9,247 nt of DNA, from NCBI GenBank assembly GCA_964401045.1, contig CAYNXB010000091.1, positions 1 to 9,247 of the forward strand, read 5' to 3'. The translations under genes and the position numbers were made by a program. How positions within the stretch are numbered: the stretch's first letter is position 1; every line of letters begins with the position of its first letter. This stretch comes from CAYNXB01 sp964401045 (GTDB lineage Bacteria; Pseudomonadota; Alphaproteobacteria; Sphingomonadales; Sphingomonadaceae). Shown here in pieces: positions 1 to 6,760 of this stretch. Under the pieces are notes generated by a model that had not been told where the DNA came from, did not search any database, and was given only the letters and a program-made list of their open reading frames with translations.

Positions 1-588
1 GCTCGCTTCCTCGCCGGCCAGGAATTCCTCGATCACCACTTCCGCGCCCGCTTCCCCGAACTGGCCGTCGAACATCTCGGCGAGGGCGTCCTCGGCTTCG
101 GCGCGGCTCTTGGCGATCACCACGCCCTTGCCACCGGCGAGGCCATCGGCCTTGAGCACGTAAGGCGCTTCGAACCCCTCGAGCGCGGCCTTCCCCTGCG
201 CGAGCGAGGTGGTGCGCACATAGCCGCCGGTGGGAATCCCGGCGCGCGCGCACATGTCCTTGGTAAAGCCCTTGCTTCCTTCGAGCTGCGCCGCGGCTTT
301 CGACGGGCCGAACACCGGGAAGCCGGCGGCGCGCAGGCTGTCCGCGAGCCCGTCCACCAGTGGCGCTTCCGGCCCGATCACTACCAGGCCGACGCGCTTG
401 TCCTCGCAGAACGTGGCGACCGCGCCGTGGTCGGCGGCATCGAGCGCGACCAGCTCCGCGTGCCGGGCGATGCCGGGGTTGCCGGGCGCGGCGTAGAGCT
501 TACCTCCATCCGCAAGCAGCCGGGATTGCGCCAGCTTCCACGCCAGCGCATGCTCACGTCCGCCCGATCCCAGCAGCAGGATGTTCAT
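1..588 (-). CDS. purD: Phosphoribosylamine-glycine ligase (GAR synthetase), 3'-truncated by window edge
   Basis: PurD catalyses the ATP-dependent joining of glycine to 5-phosphoribosylamine, the second step of de novo purine synthesis, in the cytoplasm. Reading the minus strand from ATG 588 gives 196 uninterrupted codons. The N-terminal domain opens with the nucleotide-fold signature NILLLGSGGREHALAW (residues 2-17) and includes IGPEAPLVDGL (71-81). The ATP-grasp domain begins around residue 97, with GSKGFTKD (104-111), IPTGGY (118-123) and the glycine-rich loop LKADGLAGGKGVVIA (145-159). Family members are about 420-430 residues, so a little under half is visible and the C-terminal catalytic part lies outside the window. 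The ATG is the natural start because the family begins M-(K/N)-(I/V)-L-(L/V)-(L/V)-G-x-G-G-R-E-H. A modest ribosome site (TAAGAG, minus strand 600-595) lies 6 bases upstream. The gene is head-to-head with xseA, and the two start codons share bases. Confidence 0.96.
   Translation of the reverse strand, partial: MNILLLGSGGREHALAWKLAQSRLLADGGKLYAAPGNPGIARHAELVALDAADHGAVATFCEDKRVGLVVIGPEAPLVDGLADSLRAAGFPVFGPSKAAAQLEGSKGFTKDMCARAGIPTGGYVRTTSLAQGKAALEGFEAPYVLKADGLAGGKGVVIAKSRAEAEDALAEMFDGQFGEAGAEVVIEEFLAGEEAS
578..581 (+). promoter_or_regulatory. Ribosome binding site that decides the xseA start
   Basis: AGGA at 578-581 lies 5 bases before ATG 587, which is ideal spacing. The alternative in-frame ATG at 581 overlaps this AGGA and has no purine-rich site of its own at a useful distance. 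This favours 587 as the xseA start. The site lies inside the purD coding region on the opposite strand. Confidence 0.6.
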
Positions 589-1978
589 GCCCGACTCTTA
601 TCCCGACGATGATGATGTGCCAGGCGGGCTGGTAGCCAAGGGCTCCGCCGGCGACAACGCCGTACCGCTTACCATCACCGAGATTTCGCAGGCGCTCAAG
701 CGCACGGTCGAAGGCGCGTTCGGGTTCGTGCGCCTGCGTGGCGAGCTCTCGGGCGTGAAGCGCGCCGCCTCCGGCCACTTCTATTGCTGCCTCAAGGACG
801 AAGGCGCGGTGATAGACGGGGTGATGTGGCGCGCCGGCGTGCAGCGGTTGGCGTTCGCGCCCGAGGACGGGCTCGAGGTGATCGCCAGCGGCAAACTCAC
901 CACCTATCCTGGGCGCTCGAAGTACCAGATTGTCATCGAGAGCCTCGAGCTGGCCGGAGAAGGCGCGCTTTTGGCGTTGCTCGAGAAGACCAAGGCGCGG
1001 CTTGCGGCGGAAGGGCTGTTCGCGCCCGAACGCAAGCGGCCGCTACCGTTCATTCCGAACGTGATCGGTGTGATCACGTCGCCGACGGGCGCGGTGATTC
1101 GGGACATCCTCCACCGGCTCGCCGACCGTTTCCCGAGCCACGTTCTGGTGTGGCCAGTGCTGGTCCAGGGTCAGGGGGCGGCGGAACAGGTGGCGGCGGC
1201 GCTGCAAGGCTTCGCGGGAATCGACGGCCGCGGCGCGATTCCGCGCCCCGACCTTTTGATCGTCGCGCGCGGCGGCGGCTCGATCGAGGACTTGTGGGCA
1301 TTCAACGAGGAAGTCGTGGTTCGTGCGATCGCCGCGAGCCCGATCCCGGTGATCTCCGCCGTGGGCCACGAAACCGATACAACCCTTGCTGACTTCGCCG
1401 CCGACCGCCGGGCGCCGACGCCGACCGCGGCGGCCGAGATCGCGGTGCCGGTGCGGGGCGAACTGATTGCCACGCTGGAGGATCTGGCGCACCGCAAGCG
1501 GCGTTGCGTCGGCCGGCCGGTGACGCTCGGGCGCGAGCGGCTCGAGGCACGGGTGCAGCGCTTGCCCAAGCCGGCGGTACTGATCGCACAGGCCCAGCTG
1601 CGCCTCGACGACGCGGGCGAGCGCCTGCGCCGGGGCCTCGGCGAACGTGCGCGGCTGGCTTCGAGCCGCCTCGCGCTGGCGGGTGTGAAGCTGACGCCGG
1701 CGCTGCTTCAGCGCGAGGTCGCGATCAAGAAGGAGCGCCTTGCCGCGCTCGACCGGTTGCGCCGCCAGCTCGATCCCAAGGCGCCGCTCGCGCGCGGCTA
1801 TGCGCTGGTCCGCGCCGTGGGGCACCCGGTGGTCGCCTCGCGCGGGGTCGCTGCGGCGCTGCCCGCGCTGACGCTCGAATTCGCCGACGGGACGCTCGAT
1901 GTGGCGCCCAAAGGCGCGCCACGGCCGTCGACACGTCGAGCCGAGACCGGCGCGTCACAGGACGATTTGTTCCAATGA
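587..1978 (+). CDS. xseA: Exodeoxyribonuclease VII large subunit
   Basis: This is the catalytic large subunit of exonuclease VII. With several XseB subunits it degrades single-stranded DNA from both ends to oligonucleotides and takes part in repair. The product is 463 residues, close to the E. coli protein (456). An acidic lead-in (PDSYPDDDD) is followed by the N-terminal OB-fold DNA-binding domain (about residues 28-125), which contains VRLRGELSG and a GVMWRAG-type strand. The catalytic domain then shows VIGVITSPTGAVIRD (about 160-174), ARGGGSIEDLWAFNEE (about 228-243) and AVGHETDTTLADFAADRRAP (about 258-277). These are family hallmarks. A charged, Arg/Leu-rich probable helical region (about 290-400) precedes the conserved C-terminal LARGYALV. 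ATG 587 is preferred over ATG 581 because of the AGGA at 578-581. No xseB is visible in the window. It probably heads an operon with the DUF2093 and M23 genes downstream. Confidence 0.96.
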   Translation: MPDSYPDDDDVPGGLVAKGSAGDNAVPLTITEISQALKRTVEGAFGFVRLRGELSGVKRAASGHFYCCLKDEGAVIDGVMWRAGVQRLAFAPEDGLEVIASGKLTTYPGRSKYQIVIESLELAGEGALLALLEKTKARLAAEGLFAPERKRPLPFIPNVIGVITSPTGAVIRDILHRLADRFPSHVLVWPVLVQGQGAAEQVAAALQGFAGIDGRGAIPRPDLLIVARGGGSIEDLWAFNEEVVVRAIAASPIPVISAVGHETDTTLADFAADRRAPTPTAAAEIAVPVRGELIATLEDLAHRKRRCVGRPVTLGRERLEARVQRLPKPAVLIAQAQLRLDDAGERLRRGLGERARLASSRLALAGVKLTPALLQREVAIKKERLAALDRLRRQLDPKAPLARGYALVRAVGHPVVASRGVAAALPALTLEFADGTLDVAPKGAPRPSTRRAETGASQDDLFQ

Positions 1979-2002
1979 AAGCTAACTGTTAGAGAAATTG
2001 CC

Positions 2003-2206
2003 ATGTTGATGTCTGCCAGCGGCAACCCCGCCACCCTCATCTACGGCCCCAACGGCTTCCGCGTCGTCCGGACCGGTCGTTTTGTTACCTGCGCGGTCAC
2101 CGGCGAGCCGATCCCGCTCGAGGAACTGCGCTACTGGAGCGTCGAGCGGCAGGAAGCCTACGCCAGCCCAGAGATCGCCACGCGCCGCTCACTCGGCCGG
2201 GGATGA
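2003..2206 (+). CDS. DUF2093 family small protein
   Basis: The product is a 67-residue protein of unknown function. I assign it to DUF2093 from the pattern FRVVRTGRFVTCAVTG (about 19-34) followed by PIPLEELRYWSVERQEAYAS (about 36-55), a short conserved block found in alphaproteobacteria. It has no signal peptide or membrane segment, so a cytoplasmic location is likely. It has one cysteine only (in VTCAVTG), so it offers no self-contained four-cysteine zinc site. The start could be ATG 2003 or ATG 2009. AGAGAA at 1991-1996 is 6 bases from ATG 2003 and supports the earlier one. It lies 24 bases after xseA and its stop overlaps the start of the M23 gene (ATGA at 2203-2206), which implies co-transcription and translational coupling. 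Its role is unknown. Confidence 0.85.
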   Translation: MLMSASGNPATLIYGPNGFRVVRTGRFVTCAVTGEPIPLEELRYWSVERQEAYASPEIATRRSLGRG

Positions 2207-3114
2207 GGCTGGCCCGTTTCGCGGTGTCGGCCGCGCTCGTTGCGGTGGCGGGTGGCTGCGTCGCCCCGAGCAGGCCAGCCGAGGAGGTTGCGGTGGTGCA
2301 GCCGATCGAGCGGGCAAGTCCCACCCCAATGCCAGCACCGCCTCCCCGCGGATCGACGACGTTCACTTACACCGGCGAACTGACACAGGGCGGCTGGATC
2401 CGCGGAGAGGCGCCGGCGGCGACCGTGCGCGCGTGGCTCGGCGAAACGCCGCTGACGCTGGACGCCGAGGGCCGCTTCTTCGCCGCGTTCGACCGGGACG
2501 CCGGCCCGTCCACGACCTTGCGCGCCGAACTCGCCGATGGACGATCCATTGCCAGCCCGCTCGCCGTCAGCGCGCGCGCCTGGGACATCGAGCACGTCAA
2601 CGTCGCGCGCCTGCCGGGTGGGGCGACCGAGGCCTTCATGCGTATCCGCCGGCCAGAGCTAGAGCGCATCGCTGCGGCGCGCGCGGTCAATGCCGATGCC
2701 GATGGTTGGCGGCAGAAGTTCATCTGGCCGGCCAGGGGCCGCATTTCGGGCCGCTTCGGCTCGCAGCGCATCTACAAGGGTGGCGAAGCGGGCGCATACC
2801 ACTCGGGCCTCGACATCGCGACCGGCGGGAGCGGCGCGGTCTATGTCGCGCCGGCCGACGGCGTTGTGACGCTTGCCGCCGATGTTCCATTCAGCCTCGA
2901 GGGCAATCTCGTGATCATCGACCACGGTCAGGGGCTCAACAGCGCGTTTCTGCACAGCTCGGCGCTGCTCGTGCATCAGGGCGAACGAGTGAAGCGAGGA
3001 CAGCCGATCGGACGAATCGGCATGACCGGGAGAGCGACCGGGCCTCACCTGCACTGGAGCCTGATGTGGCGCGGCTTCCGGCTCGACCCGCTTCTATTCA
3101 CCGGCGAGATGTAG
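2203..3114 (+). CDS. Secreted M23-family (LytM/lysostaphin-type) metallopeptidase
   Basis: This is a 303-residue predicted zinc endopeptidase acting on peptidoglycan cross-links, or an activator of amidases, outside the inner membrane. The N-terminus is a signal sequence (RLARFAVSAALVAVAGGC, residues 2-19). Cys19 follows AGG, which resembles a lipobox but has Ala at -3 where Leu/Val/Ile is usual, so lipoprotein status is possible rather than certain. A Pro-rich linker (about 39-48) and a variable region precede the M23 domain (about 173-300). The zinc site is intact: His200 and Asp204 in HSGLD (H-x3-D), and His282 plus His284 in PHLHWSL (HxH). A further His251 in FLHSS matches the other conserved family histidine. 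I therefore expect an active enzyme, unlike degenerate EnvC/NlpD-type relatives. The gene begins inside the DUF2093 stop (ATGA). It fits cell-wall remodelling but has no obvious link to xseA. Confidence 0.93.
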   Translation: MRLARFAVSAALVAVAGGCVAPSRPAEEVAVVQPIERASPTPMPAPPPRGSTTFTYTGELTQGGWIRGEAPAATVRAWLGETPLTLDAEGRFFAAFDRDAGPSTTLRAELADGRSIASPLAVSARAWDIEHVNVARLPGGATEAFMRIRRPELERIAAARAVNADADGWRQKFIWPARGRISGRFGSQRIYKGGEAGAYHSGLDIATGGSGAVYVAPADGVVTLAADVPFSLEGNLVIIDHGQGLNSAFLHSSALLVHQGERVKRGQPIGRIGMTGRATGPHLHWSLMWRGFRLDPLLFTGEM

Positions 3115-3170
3115 CCGCTGGCGTTTCGGCGCCGCAGCAATGTTAGTATCAACGGCAACCATCTGTAATT

Positions 3171-3200
3171 TTGGCACATAACGCTGGTTGCGCTTGTAAT
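3171..3200 (+). promoter_or_regulatory. Candidate sigma70-type promoter for the receptor gene
   Basis: TTGGCA at 3171-3176 (5 of 6 to TTGACA) is separated by 18 bases from TGTAAT at 3195-3200 (5 of 6 to TATAAT), in the AT-rich part of the intergenic region. Transcription would begin near 3207 and give a leader of about 260 bases. An isolated TATAAT-like TACAAT at 3277-3282 is an alternative -10 element, but it has no good -35 at proper spacing. Short promoter matches occur by chance, so this is tentative. Confidence 0.35.
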
Positions 3201-3211
3201 TATCTTGCCGA

Positions 3212-3269
3212 ACTGTTGCATTTGGGCGACTTCTGACGGTGGTTCGTCGAGGGTGAGGTGACTGTTGCA
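3212..3269 (+). repeat. Direct repeat pair ACTGTTGCA upstream of the receptor gene
   Basis: ACTGTTGCA occurs at 3212-3220 and again at 3261-3269. Each copy is followed by a similar tail (TTTGG and GTTTGG), and the starts are 49 bases apart. The TTGCA core of the second copy faces an inverted TGCAA at 3282-3286. A pair of such elements near a promoter is the usual look of a regulator binding site, but no regulator is identified. Confidence 0.35.
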
Positions 3270-3361
3270 GTTTGGTTACAATGCAAAATCAATGTTCATC
3301 TGGCCTTCACAAAAACTTTACCCGATCCCGAATTCCGCCCCATGGCCCCTCATCATTTCCG

Positions 3362-3450
3362 GGTCGTGCCTTCCCGCACGATCGCCCGCCGATCGCCGGC
3401 GGCACCCGGAAGAGGGCTTCAGGCACCCGCAGTTCCGGCGGCGCGCCTGA
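3362..3450 (+). promoter_or_regulatory. Hairpin-rich mRNA leader before the receptor start
   Basis: Three inverted repeats are visible. GGTCGTGC (3362-3369) pairs with GCACGATC (3376-3383) over 8 base pairs with one G-U, loop of 6. CCGCCG (3386-3391) pairs with CGGCGG (3397-3402), loop of 5. TCAGGC (3419-3424) pairs with GCCTGA (3445-3450), loop of 20, ending just before the A-run and ribosome site. None is followed by a T-run, so they do not look like terminators. They could influence mRNA stability or access to the ribosome site. I do not recognise a known riboswitch. Confidence 0.35.
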
Positions 3451-3456
3451 CAAAAA

Positions 3457-3462
3457 AAGGGA
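3457..3462 (+). promoter_or_regulatory. Ribosome binding site that decides a GTG start for the receptor
   Basis: AAGGGA at 3457-3462 follows a run of seven A and lies 7 bases before GTG 3470. The GTG is immediately followed by a typical signal peptide (KKFLNKS, then a hydrophobic core). The open frame extends upstream to an ATG at 3272, but that would put 66 unrelated, basic, Pro-rich residues ahead of the signal peptide. Confidence 0.75.
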
Positions 3463-3469
3463 CTGGAAC

Positions 3470-6400
3470 GTGAAAAAATTCCTCAACAAGTCGATGCTGT
3501 GCAGCGCCAGCTGCTTGCAGGCGGTCGCACTTCTGGGTGCGGGCGTTGTCGGCGTGACCGCGCTCTCGGCCCCGGCCGCGGCGCAGGATTACACCTCGGG
3601 CTCGGTCAGCGGCACGGCCACAGACGAAGCGGGCACGCCGGTTTCGGGCGCCACCGTCACCTTGCTGTCGAACGACCAGGGCTTTTCGCGCACCGCAACC
3701 ACGACCGCGAGCGGCGGCTTCCGTTTTGTCAGTCTTCCGCCGGGCAGCTATACCGTCACGGTCAGCGCCCCGGGCAAGGATGCCTACACTGTTAACGACG
3801 TCCGCGTCGCCGCGTCGCAGAACGCCGCCCTCGAGATCGACCTCACGACCACCGGCAACGAGATCATCGTCACCGGCGCGCAGATCGCGGCGCCGTTCAG
3901 CGGAACCACCAGCGGCGTGACCGTCGACGTCGAGGAACTGACCAAGCGCGTTCCGGTCGGCCGCGACGTCACCAACCTGATGCTGCTAGCGCCGGGCACC
4001 AACCGCGGTGAATCGGTCTTCGGCGGCAAGGCCGCGAACTTCGTTTCGATCAACGGCTCGTCGGTGGCGGAGAACGCCTACTACATCAACGGTCTGAACA
4101 TCACCAACTTCGACAACTACCTCGGCGGCGCCAACGTGCCGTTCGATTTCTATCAGTCGGTCGAAGTGAAATCGGGCGGCTATTCGGCCGAGTTCGGCCG
4201 TGCCACGGGCGGCATCGTCAACGCGGTGTCGAAGTCGGGCGGCAACGATTTCGAAGCGGCGATCCACCTCAACTGGACGCCGGACTGGCTGCGCGAGAAC
4301 AATCGCAACCTCCAGACCTGCGGCTACGCCGAAACGAACCCCCCGGGCGGGGACCACCACACCGGCGATCCGGTGGAGTGCGAAAACTACACCAATCGCG
4401 CGGCCGACTATAACGAGAACTATTCGGCGACGGTCGAGGCCAGCGGCCCGATCATCAAGGACCGCCTGTTCGTCTACGGTCTGCTCGAAATGCGCCGCGA
4501 CAAGACCATCGTGGTCGACCGCTCGTCGAGCCTCGCGGTTCAGCGCGAGAGCGACGATCCGTTCTGGGCGGTCAAGGTCGATGCCTTCCCGCTCGACGAT
4601 CACCACCTTGAGTTCACGATTTTCGATGCGCGCAATTCGGAAATTCAGAGCAACCGGGGCTATTCGGAAGATTCGGACGGCAACTGGGCTTTCGGTCCGT
4701 CGGCACTGACGATCTCGAACAACACGGGCGGCGTGAACTACGTCGGCAAGTACACCGGCCGGTTCACCGATTGGCTGACGTTGTCGGCGGCCTACGGCCG
4801 GATGCGTGATCGTTTCGACTCCAGCCCGGTCGATCTCAACTCGGGCTTGTTCTACTCGGTCAACTCGACCGGTTCCGACCTCAACGGCACGCCGAACGCC
4901 GGCCTGCTCAATGGTCAGACCGAATCGATTTACGACGGTCCTTACGCCACCGAGCGTGAGTTCTGGCGGGCCGATGCCGACCTGTTCTTCAGTGCGTTCG
5001 GCGACCACCACGTCCGCCTCGGCTTCGATCAGGAGAACAACTCTCTCGATCACGTCGCATCGACGCCTGGCAGGGACATCGAGTGCGCCGCGAACTTCAT
5101 CAGCACCGATGCCTGCACGTTGGGCCCGGCAGGCGGCGCGGGCGTCCGCTTCATCTACCTGCCTGCGCTGACCCAGGACACCGCTGACGCCACCGGCGTC
5201 AATCCCGCGTTCGTCGGTTCGCCAATCGTGCAGATGGAATACTACAACTCGGGCGGCCTGTACGACGCGAAGAACCGCGCGTTCTACATCCAGGACGAAT
5301 GGAACGTCACCGATCGCCTGACGCTGAACCTTGGCCTGCGCCGGGACGACTTCAAGCTCTCGAAGGCGGATGGGTCGAAGCTCGTCGATCTTGGCGAAAA
5401 CTACGCTCCGCGTATCGGCGCCACGTATGAGATGTGGGACGATCACTCGGGCAAGATCAAGGCGTTCTGGGGTCGGTACTTCCTGCCGGTCGCGAGCAAC
5501 AGCTCGTTCCGTCAGGCGAGCCCCGAGCTCTACTTCCGCGAGCGTTGGTACTACAACGGCTTCGACGGCGACGGTCTGCCGATCCTTACGGGCCAGTACA
5601 TGCCGGTCATTCCGGGTTCGAGCAGCTACGCGGGCACCTGCCCGTTCGGCCTGACCCCGGGGTCGAGCGGTGGCTCCTGCTCGGTGACCGGCGACGGCAC
5701 CGTTCCGGACACCAGCGCTGCGATCGCGCACAACCTCACGGCGACGCGCGAGACCGAGTGGATCGTCGGCTACGAGCATCAAGTTGGAGAGTGGACCGTG
5801 GGCCTGACCTACACCCACCGCAATCTCGACGTTTCGGCCGAGGACATGGCGATCGATCGTGCGGTCCTCAACTATTGCGAGGACAATGGCATCACCGGCT
5901 GCTCGGACACCTGGTCGGGCTTCAACCAGTACGTCATCGCTAACCCGGGCAAGGATCTCACGATCAACCTGCGCGGCCTCGACGGACGTGAAGTCACCTT
6001 CACCAAGGAAGAACTGGCGGCGATCGGCTTCCCGAAGGCGACCCGCAAGTACGACGCGGTCGAACTCGCGGTTGCCCGCCCGTGGGACGGCAAGTGGAGC
6101 TTCAACGCCAACTACACCTGGTCGAAGAGCCGCGGTAACTCGGAAGGCTTCGTCCAGTCGGACTTCCAGCAGAACGACTCCGGCATCACGCAGGACTTCG
6201 ACCAGCCGGGCTTCCTCGAGGGCGCGTACGGCAACCTGCCGAACGACCGTCGTCACCGGATCAAGGCCTGGGGTGCTTACGCGATCACCGACGCCTTCAA
6301 CGTGGGCGCCAACCTGAGCGTTGAATCCCCGCGGTCGCTGAGCTGCTTCGGCTACCACCCGGGCAGCGCCCTGACCGACGGTTCGTTCGAAAACCAGTAC

Positions 6401-6691
6401 GATCAGGCGTCGCACTATTGCGGCGGCGTGTTGAGCCCGCGTGGCACTGCGCAGAAGAGCCAGTGGGTCAAGCAGATCGACCTGTCGGCGCGCTACAACA
6501 TCAACTTCCCCACCGGGCAGCTGGTGACCCTGCGCGTGGACGTGTTCAACGTGCTGAACTCGCACGCGATCCAGGATCGCTCCGAGATCGGCGACCTCGA
6601 CGAGACGTTCCTGGCGGAGCCGAACTTCGGCCTGCCGCGTCTCTATCAGTCGCCGCGCTCGATCCGTCTGGGTGCCGACATTTCCTTCTGA
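3470..6691 (+). CDS. TonB-dependent outer-membrane receptor, Oar-like, with carboxypeptidase-regulatory-like N-terminal domain
   Basis: This is a 1073-residue outer-membrane transporter predicted to import a substrate energised by TonB/ExbBD. A Sec signal peptide covers residues 1-38, with likely cleavage after APAAA before QDYTSG. Next is a carboxypeptidase-regulatory-like, transthyretin-fold domain (about 44-115; SGTATDEAGTPVSGATVTL and GGFRFVSLPPGSYTVTV). A TonB-box-like EIIVTG follows at 131-136. The plug (about 137-262) has VPVGRDVTNLMLLAPG, a YYINGLNITN segment and GGIVNAVSKSGGN. The 22-strand-type barrel runs to the C-terminus, which ends in the aromatic residue Phe (GADISF), the usual assembly signal. 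Its length fits Oar-type receptors. All ten cysteines of the mature protein form five close pairs in predicted loops (284/304, 539/549, 724/737, 803/811, 959/984). It is probably transcribed alone, with its own leader and a strong terminator. The substrate cannot be read from the sequence; Oar-type receptors are associated with peptide or protein substrates. Confidence 0.93.
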   Translation: MKKFLNKSMLCSASCLQAVALLGAGVVGVTALSAPAAAQDYTSGSVSGTATDEAGTPVSGATVTLLSNDQGFSRTATTTASGGFRFVSLPPGSYTVTVSAPGKDAYTVNDVRVAASQNAALEIDLTTTGNEIIVTGAQIAAPFSGTTSGVTVDVEELTKRVPVGRDVTNLMLLAPGTNRGESVFGGKAANFVSINGSSVAENAYYINGLNITNFDNYLGGANVPFDFYQSVEVKSGGYSAEFGRATGGIVNAVSKSGGNDFEAAIHLNWTPDWLRENNRNLQTCGYAETNPPGGDHHTGDPVECENYTNRAADYNENYSATVEASGPIIKDRLFVYGLLEMRRDKTIVVDRSSSLAVQRESDDPFWAVKVDAFPLDDHHLEFTIFDARNSEIQSNRGYSEDSDGNWAFGPSALTISNNTGGVNYVGKYTGRFTDWLTLSAAYGRMRDRFDSSPVDLNSGLFYSVNSTGSDLNGTPNAGLLNGQTESIYDGPYATEREFWRADADLFFSAFGDHHVRLGFDQENNSLDHVASTPGRDIECAANFISTDACTLGPAGGAGVRFIYLPALTQDTADATGVNPAFVGSPIVQMEYYNSGGLYDAKNRAFYIQDEWNVTDRLTLNLGLRRDDFKLSKADGSKLVDLGENYAPRIGATYEMWDDHSGKIKAFWGRYFLPVASNSSFRQASPELYFRERWYYNGFDGDGLPILTGQYMPVIPGSSSYAGTCPFGLTPGSSGGSCSVTGDGTVPDTSAAIAHNLTATRETEWIVGYEHQVGEWTVGLTYTHRNLDVSAEDMAIDRAVLNYCEDNGITGCSDTWSGFNQYVIANPGKDLTINLRGLDGREVTFTKEELAAIGFPKATRKYDAVELAVARPWDGKWSFNANYTWSKSRGNSEGFVQSDFQQNDSGITQDFDQPGFLEGAYGNLPNDRRHRIKAWGAYAITDAFNVGANLSVESPRSLSCFGYHPGSALTDGSFENQYDQASHYCGGVLSPRGTAQKSQWVKQIDLSARYNINFPTGQLVTLRVDVFNVLNSHAIQDRSEIGDLDETFLAEPNFGLPRLYQSPRSIRLGADISF

Positions 6692-6716
6692 TCCAATCGG
6701 AATGGAACGAGAAAGG

Positions 6717-6748
6717 AGAGGCGGGCCTTCGGGTCCGCCTCTTTTTTT
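6717..6748 (+). terminator. Rho-independent terminator after the receptor gene
   Basis: AGAGGCGGGCC (6717-6727) and GGTCCGCCTCT (6732-6742) form an 11-base-pair stem with a single G-U pair. The stem closes on the extra-stable TTCG tetraloop (6728-6731) and runs straight into a T-run ending at 6748. It starts 25 bases after the receptor stop. On the opposite strand the tract after the stem is CCTTTC rather than a clean T-run, so it would terminate the convergent sulfotransferase gene only weakly. Confidence 0.93.
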
Positions 6749-6760
6749 GTGCTCACGGCG

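Larger units (their letters stand above)
3115..3469 (+). other. 355-base intergenic and leader region upstream of the TonB-dependent receptor
   Basis: No convincing gene is present. The first part (about 3140-3320) is markedly more AT-rich than the surroundings and holds a candidate promoter (3171-3200) and two copies of ACTGTTGCA. The second part (about 3360-3450) is GC-rich and contains three inverted repeats that could fold as hairpins in the mRNA. An A-run and a strong ribosome binding site then precede the receptor start. Open frames across it lack ribosome sites and family resemblance. Confidence 0.7.

Noticed and set aside
230..635. Several plus-strand frames across the purD region
   Set aside because: They are Arg/Ala/Pro-rich shadows of purD, which reads continuously on the minus strand with unmistakable family motifs.
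1043..1825. 260-codon minus-strand frame inside xseA
   Set aside because: It is the antisense shadow of xseA: Arg/Ala-rich, no recognisable motif, no ribosome site.
3116..3138. Terminator hairpin after the M23 gene (GCTGGCG facing CGCCGCAGC)
   Set aside because: The stem is interrupted by a bulge and is not followed by a T-run, so it cannot be supported as an intrinsic terminator.
3172..3191. Sigma54-like promoter (TGGCAC followed by TTGC)
   Set aside because: The spacing is wrong. The GG and GC dinucleotides are not at the required -24/-12 distance, so the TTGGCA/TGTAAT sigma70-type reading is preferred.
3272..3469. N-terminal extension of the receptor from ATG 3272
   Set aside because: It would place 66 low-complexity residues before a normal Sec signal peptide. 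The AAGGGA site and GTG at 3470 explain the start better.
3986..6565. 859-codon open frame on the minus strand inside the receptor gene
   Set aside because: It is antisense to a clearly recognised receptor. The product is Arg/Val/Glu-rich with no domain signature, as expected from the complement of GC-rich coding DNA with strong codon bias.
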